Source: Dermanyssus gallinae
Lineage: Eukaryota > Arthropoda > Arachnida > Mesostigmata > Dermanyssidae
Assembly (NCBI GenBank): GCA_003439945.1
Contig: QVRM01004780.1
Location: forward strand, 1 to 64,000
DNA: 64,000 nucleotides
Direction of reading: 5' to 3'
This document shows, one piece after another, positions 60,788 through 64,000 of the stretch (its first letter is position 1; each line of letters begins with the position of its first letter). The position numbers and the translations under genes were made by a program. Under the pieces are notes generated by a model. The model was given only the letters and a program-made list of their open reading frames with translations. It ran no database searches and was not told the DNA's origin.

Positions 60788-61699
60788 GTGCCATTACTAA
60801 ATACACACAGTCTTCAGGAGAATGCCCTTTATGGATACATACCGGTAACTGTTTGTAGCACGTTGTCAAACGTATTACTCGTGTCACGTTTGGAGTAGCA
60901 TGAATATCTTTATTACGTGTCAAGAGATGTTACGAGCATTTTTTTCTCTGAATTGTCACCGATGACCGTCGGTGCGAATTCAGAAATTCGCGAAAAAGCG
61001 ACCGTTGGTCGTTTCAATAAAGATTGTTATTAATATTTTAACGATTCCTTAAAACAATGGATATGTTACCGACACGAATATCAATCATCAAAGGGGTATC
61101 TTGGATGAAACTTTTTAAATGCCAACCACCCGTTACGCAGACAAAGAACGCCACTTCAAATTACAATTTAGTGGATCATACAATACACCAGGATTCGTAT
61201 TTATATAGTTCGCTTGAATTGTGCTTTTAAGCGTGTACAAAGTATTTTGCGTCTGCTTACCTAACCGTTACGACGAGATCACTCCACTGCCTCTCTCGAA
61301 TGGCTTTATGCCGAGAGCAGCTGACAAGAGTTAATTGATCAATTTTTCAATTTCAGATTTGAGGTTTATTCGCGGCACCGCATATTCACAATACTTAGAT
61401 TCTCGTAAACAAAACTGTGTTAAATGTGCAAACGCACCAACATGATCTATTTCATATTTCAACATGTCTCATGTTTATGCGAGACTAACAATTGAAGTCG
61501 CCAAAAATTCTCCCGTTTACACACCAATGACCAGCTTTCCTCAACCTATGACAGGTAACTAGCTTTGACTAGATTTTGTACTCGTTACTCACTTCTTCAG
61601 CTCACGTTTAAATAATCGGACTGAGGTGAGTACGCGAATTTCCTTCGGAAGTTTGGTCTAGATAATCGGCAGAGTGCACGCGAGGACGTGACGGGCAGA

Positions 61700-62870
61700 C
61701 TCCTTTAGAGCTACCTCACAGGTTCCGTTGCACGTCGAGCTGTGCGTCGAGCAGCAGCTCTTATAGAAAAAGCAACATCACCCGGAATAGCTTTTCTATA
61801 CACCTAAAGCACAAGCAGGACAATATTTACCCTGTAAATATAAATATTAGCGGCAAAAGCTTTAGGTCATGAAAATACTTACAAACTGAATTGCTACCGC
61901 GCATGTTGAAAACTGCCCTGAGGGGATCATTCTGAGTGATTTTCGGCCTGTGAGTTATATCCCTGTTATACATCCTTCAAACAGAGATACCATAACAAAG
62001 AATTGGCACTAATAGCACCTTATGCACCATTAGAGAGCCCTCAAAAGGCACTCCTAGTTCCTTGAGGCAATAAATAGATGCAATTACCGCATAGCATTTA
62101 GGCGCAAGAACATCTCAATTAGCCTCACGCCACCTGAGGGTCTCATGTAAAATTAAGCCCAGACATTTGATAGTAGGGGAGAGTGCCACTTCCCTGCAGT
62201 TGAGCTTCAGGATCGGAACCTGCGTAGCCTTTTAGGCAGGGCAAAACAATGTGAGTCTATTTTTGGTTGCATTTATCACCAGAACGCACAAGAACAGCAG
62301 AAACACAAGAACAGCACACTTAATTACTTGCATTGCCTTCTGTACGTCAGCCTGTATCGCAGATAAATGACTACGAAAAAGTAAGGTCGTATCATCAGCA
62401 TAGACGATGGGCCCAGATGACTCTTCTGATGTGATCTATTCCATAATCAGGTTGATCAAAATGATAAATATAAACGTCCTAAGTTTCAGTTCAGTTGAGT
62501 GGGCTCTACGAAATATATACTGATTCCTCAATAATAAACCAATAGAACTAAGATGCCCTTCGGGTCTGGATTTAACCACTTTCTTAAATATTCTGGATAG
62601 GTTTCCCCACTAAAGAAATTGGACGGTAACTTCTTGGATTTTTGAAACCCAGCGTTTTGAGTTGCCCAGATTTTTTAGCCTTTTCGTACCCGCGTTAAGA
62701 TAGACAGCTGCAATATGACTAAAATTAGGTAACTTGGCTCCGCTTAGGGTTACAACCTTGGACTTGGGCGATCTCAACCATGTCTGGCATGGCCTTACAT
62801 TCATAGGGGTGTGTGATATAATGTCATTTAAACGATCGAATGTCATGGTCATGTTGCGTTTTTAAAAAAT
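61700..62870 (-). mobile_element. Jockey/CR1-like LINE, decayed copy B
   Basis: From right to left: FDRLNDIISHTPMNV and following (linker before RT), the RT active-site line IVYADDTTLLF at about 62408-62375, then NCREVALSPTIKCLGLILHE near 62190. The C-terminal block shared with 58340-58725 follows. Several intervening RT and thumb pieces are missing or shifted. The YADD residues survive even though the frame does not. Confidence 0.7.
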
Positions 62871-62879
62871 ATTAATGTC

Positions 62880-64000
62880 AGTCTTATATGCACACTTGTG
62901 TAATATATCACGTTGTGTATGGTAACATTCCGTTGTGTTGAAACCACATTTACGTTCGGATACGTCCACGAACAGTTCCGGAAGAGTACTTCTTAAAATG
63001 TCTGGTATACTTTTCATGTAACTCTTCGAAGCGCAGATTTGTGTGCCTATGAGGTGGTGCTATTCACTGTACCAGTCTTAATATTCACAGGGAAGCGATA
63101 TGGCCACTTTAACTGCACTATGGGGAATCGATTAATTGGATAAGGCCGCTACACTGCTTGCTCGACCTATTGCCAAAAATCGCCTGACATATCAAGTCTA
63201 AATCTTCTTCTTTAAAGTTCTCTAAAGAGCTTCATCTTCGAGACCCATGGTGATTCGATTGATAATTGGATTGGAAGATATCTATCCGCAGTTGTTGAAA
63301 TCTTCGTAAGATGCCTAACATAATTCAACGCGTGTGATGAAATTTTTGCAACAGCAGCAACATTTGTTTGTTGGGTCAAATATAGCTTTTTCGGTAATAT
63401 AATATCGAGATTCGTGTTATTACTAAGGTGATAAGGGTGATTACGTGTGACAAAATAAAACTAAATTTTGACCGTATGAGGGCGCACACTCTCGACATGA
63501 CACTGATAGGTTTTAGTTATTTTACAACCACGAATTGAACCACCATCAGTTTGGTACAACATTGGTCCCCATATTGTACGCAAGCTCCGACGTTTCGTTT
63601 TATATGAGGCTTAGTGGCATTCTTTCTCAATACGGTTATTTTCTTTTCGGCAGCCAGAGGTGCACTTTAAAGATATTTCGACGAAGCAGAGTTTTTCTCC
63701 AAATGGACCGGCATAAGCGGTTTCTCGTCTAACAACGTGTTCTCTTGCAATCGCACAAAGAATGCCCAGTTAGTCACACCGAGACAATATACAAGACATA
63801 TGTCTATATACCTATTGGTGTTTTCACTGTCATTTCGGAACAAAGTTTCTTAATTAAGGTTAACTCCTTCAATGCATTAAAGTTATGCCTATTTTGATTG
63901 AACAATTGAAATTGGTTTATTATCTGAAAAAAATTCATTTTATATACAAACCTAATACTGTTTACGTATTAATTTGTATTTTCTTCGTCTTGCTTCTCGT
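62880..64000. other. Non-coding stretch, no recognised feature
   Basis: This should be tropomodulin intron 6. No LRR-type exon (NNIKN, LNVExNxI) was found in any forward frame. Confidence 0.5.

Overview
The window reads as nuclear DNA of an arthropod. It has long spliced introns, abundant (AT)n and (ATT)n microsatellites, many decayed non-LTR retrotransposons, mariner/Tc1 transposons and tRNA-derived SINEs. The host genes are single-copy animal genes. A chelicerate such as a mite or tick is my guess, from the tropomodulin residues and the mobile-element mix. No search was run, so the taxon is inference.

Three host genes can be recognised by translating and splicing by eye. (1) On the minus strand, 2463-2558 is the first coding exon of an MRG15/MORF4L1 chromodomain protein; the rest of the gene would lie off the left edge. 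(2) On the plus strand, 5086-10506 is a complete six-exon BORCS5 homologue (lysosome-positioning BORC subunit) of 260 codons, with its N-myristoylation start. (3) On the plus strand, 44586-60587 holds six exons of tropomodulin (actin pointed-end capper). The LRR cap domain lies off the right edge. A possible upstream start exon with a GC donor sits at 31121-31237. MRG15 and BORCS5 are divergently arranged, about 2.5 kb apart.

Between BORCS5 and tropomodulin (11-44 kb) I see no confident protein gene. That region holds transposon relics, microsatellites and several CpG/CAG-rich blocks (about 25.2-29.3, 36.1-38.0 and 41.2-42.0 kb) that look like promoter or 5' UTR territory. Another such block lies inside a tropomodulin intron (55.4-56.6 kb).

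The most distinctive content is a family of non-LTR retrotransposons with a restriction-like endonuclease (RLE). There are at least six relics: 15.8 (+), 20.0-21.1 (-), 23.0-23.6 (+), 46.5-47.1 (-), 47.5-50.6 (-) and 52.4-52.9 (-). The best copy has a short basic ORF that overlaps ORF2 by a TAATG stop-start. ORF2 carries a C2H2 finger, an RT, a CCHC-like knuckle and the RLE. Several copies are bounded by (TAA)n tracts, which suggests TAA-repeat-directed insertion. This LINE, a SINE nested in it with a 17-bp target duplication, and a nearly complete 1,291-bp mariner with TA duplication all sit in one tropomodulin intron (45388-53108).
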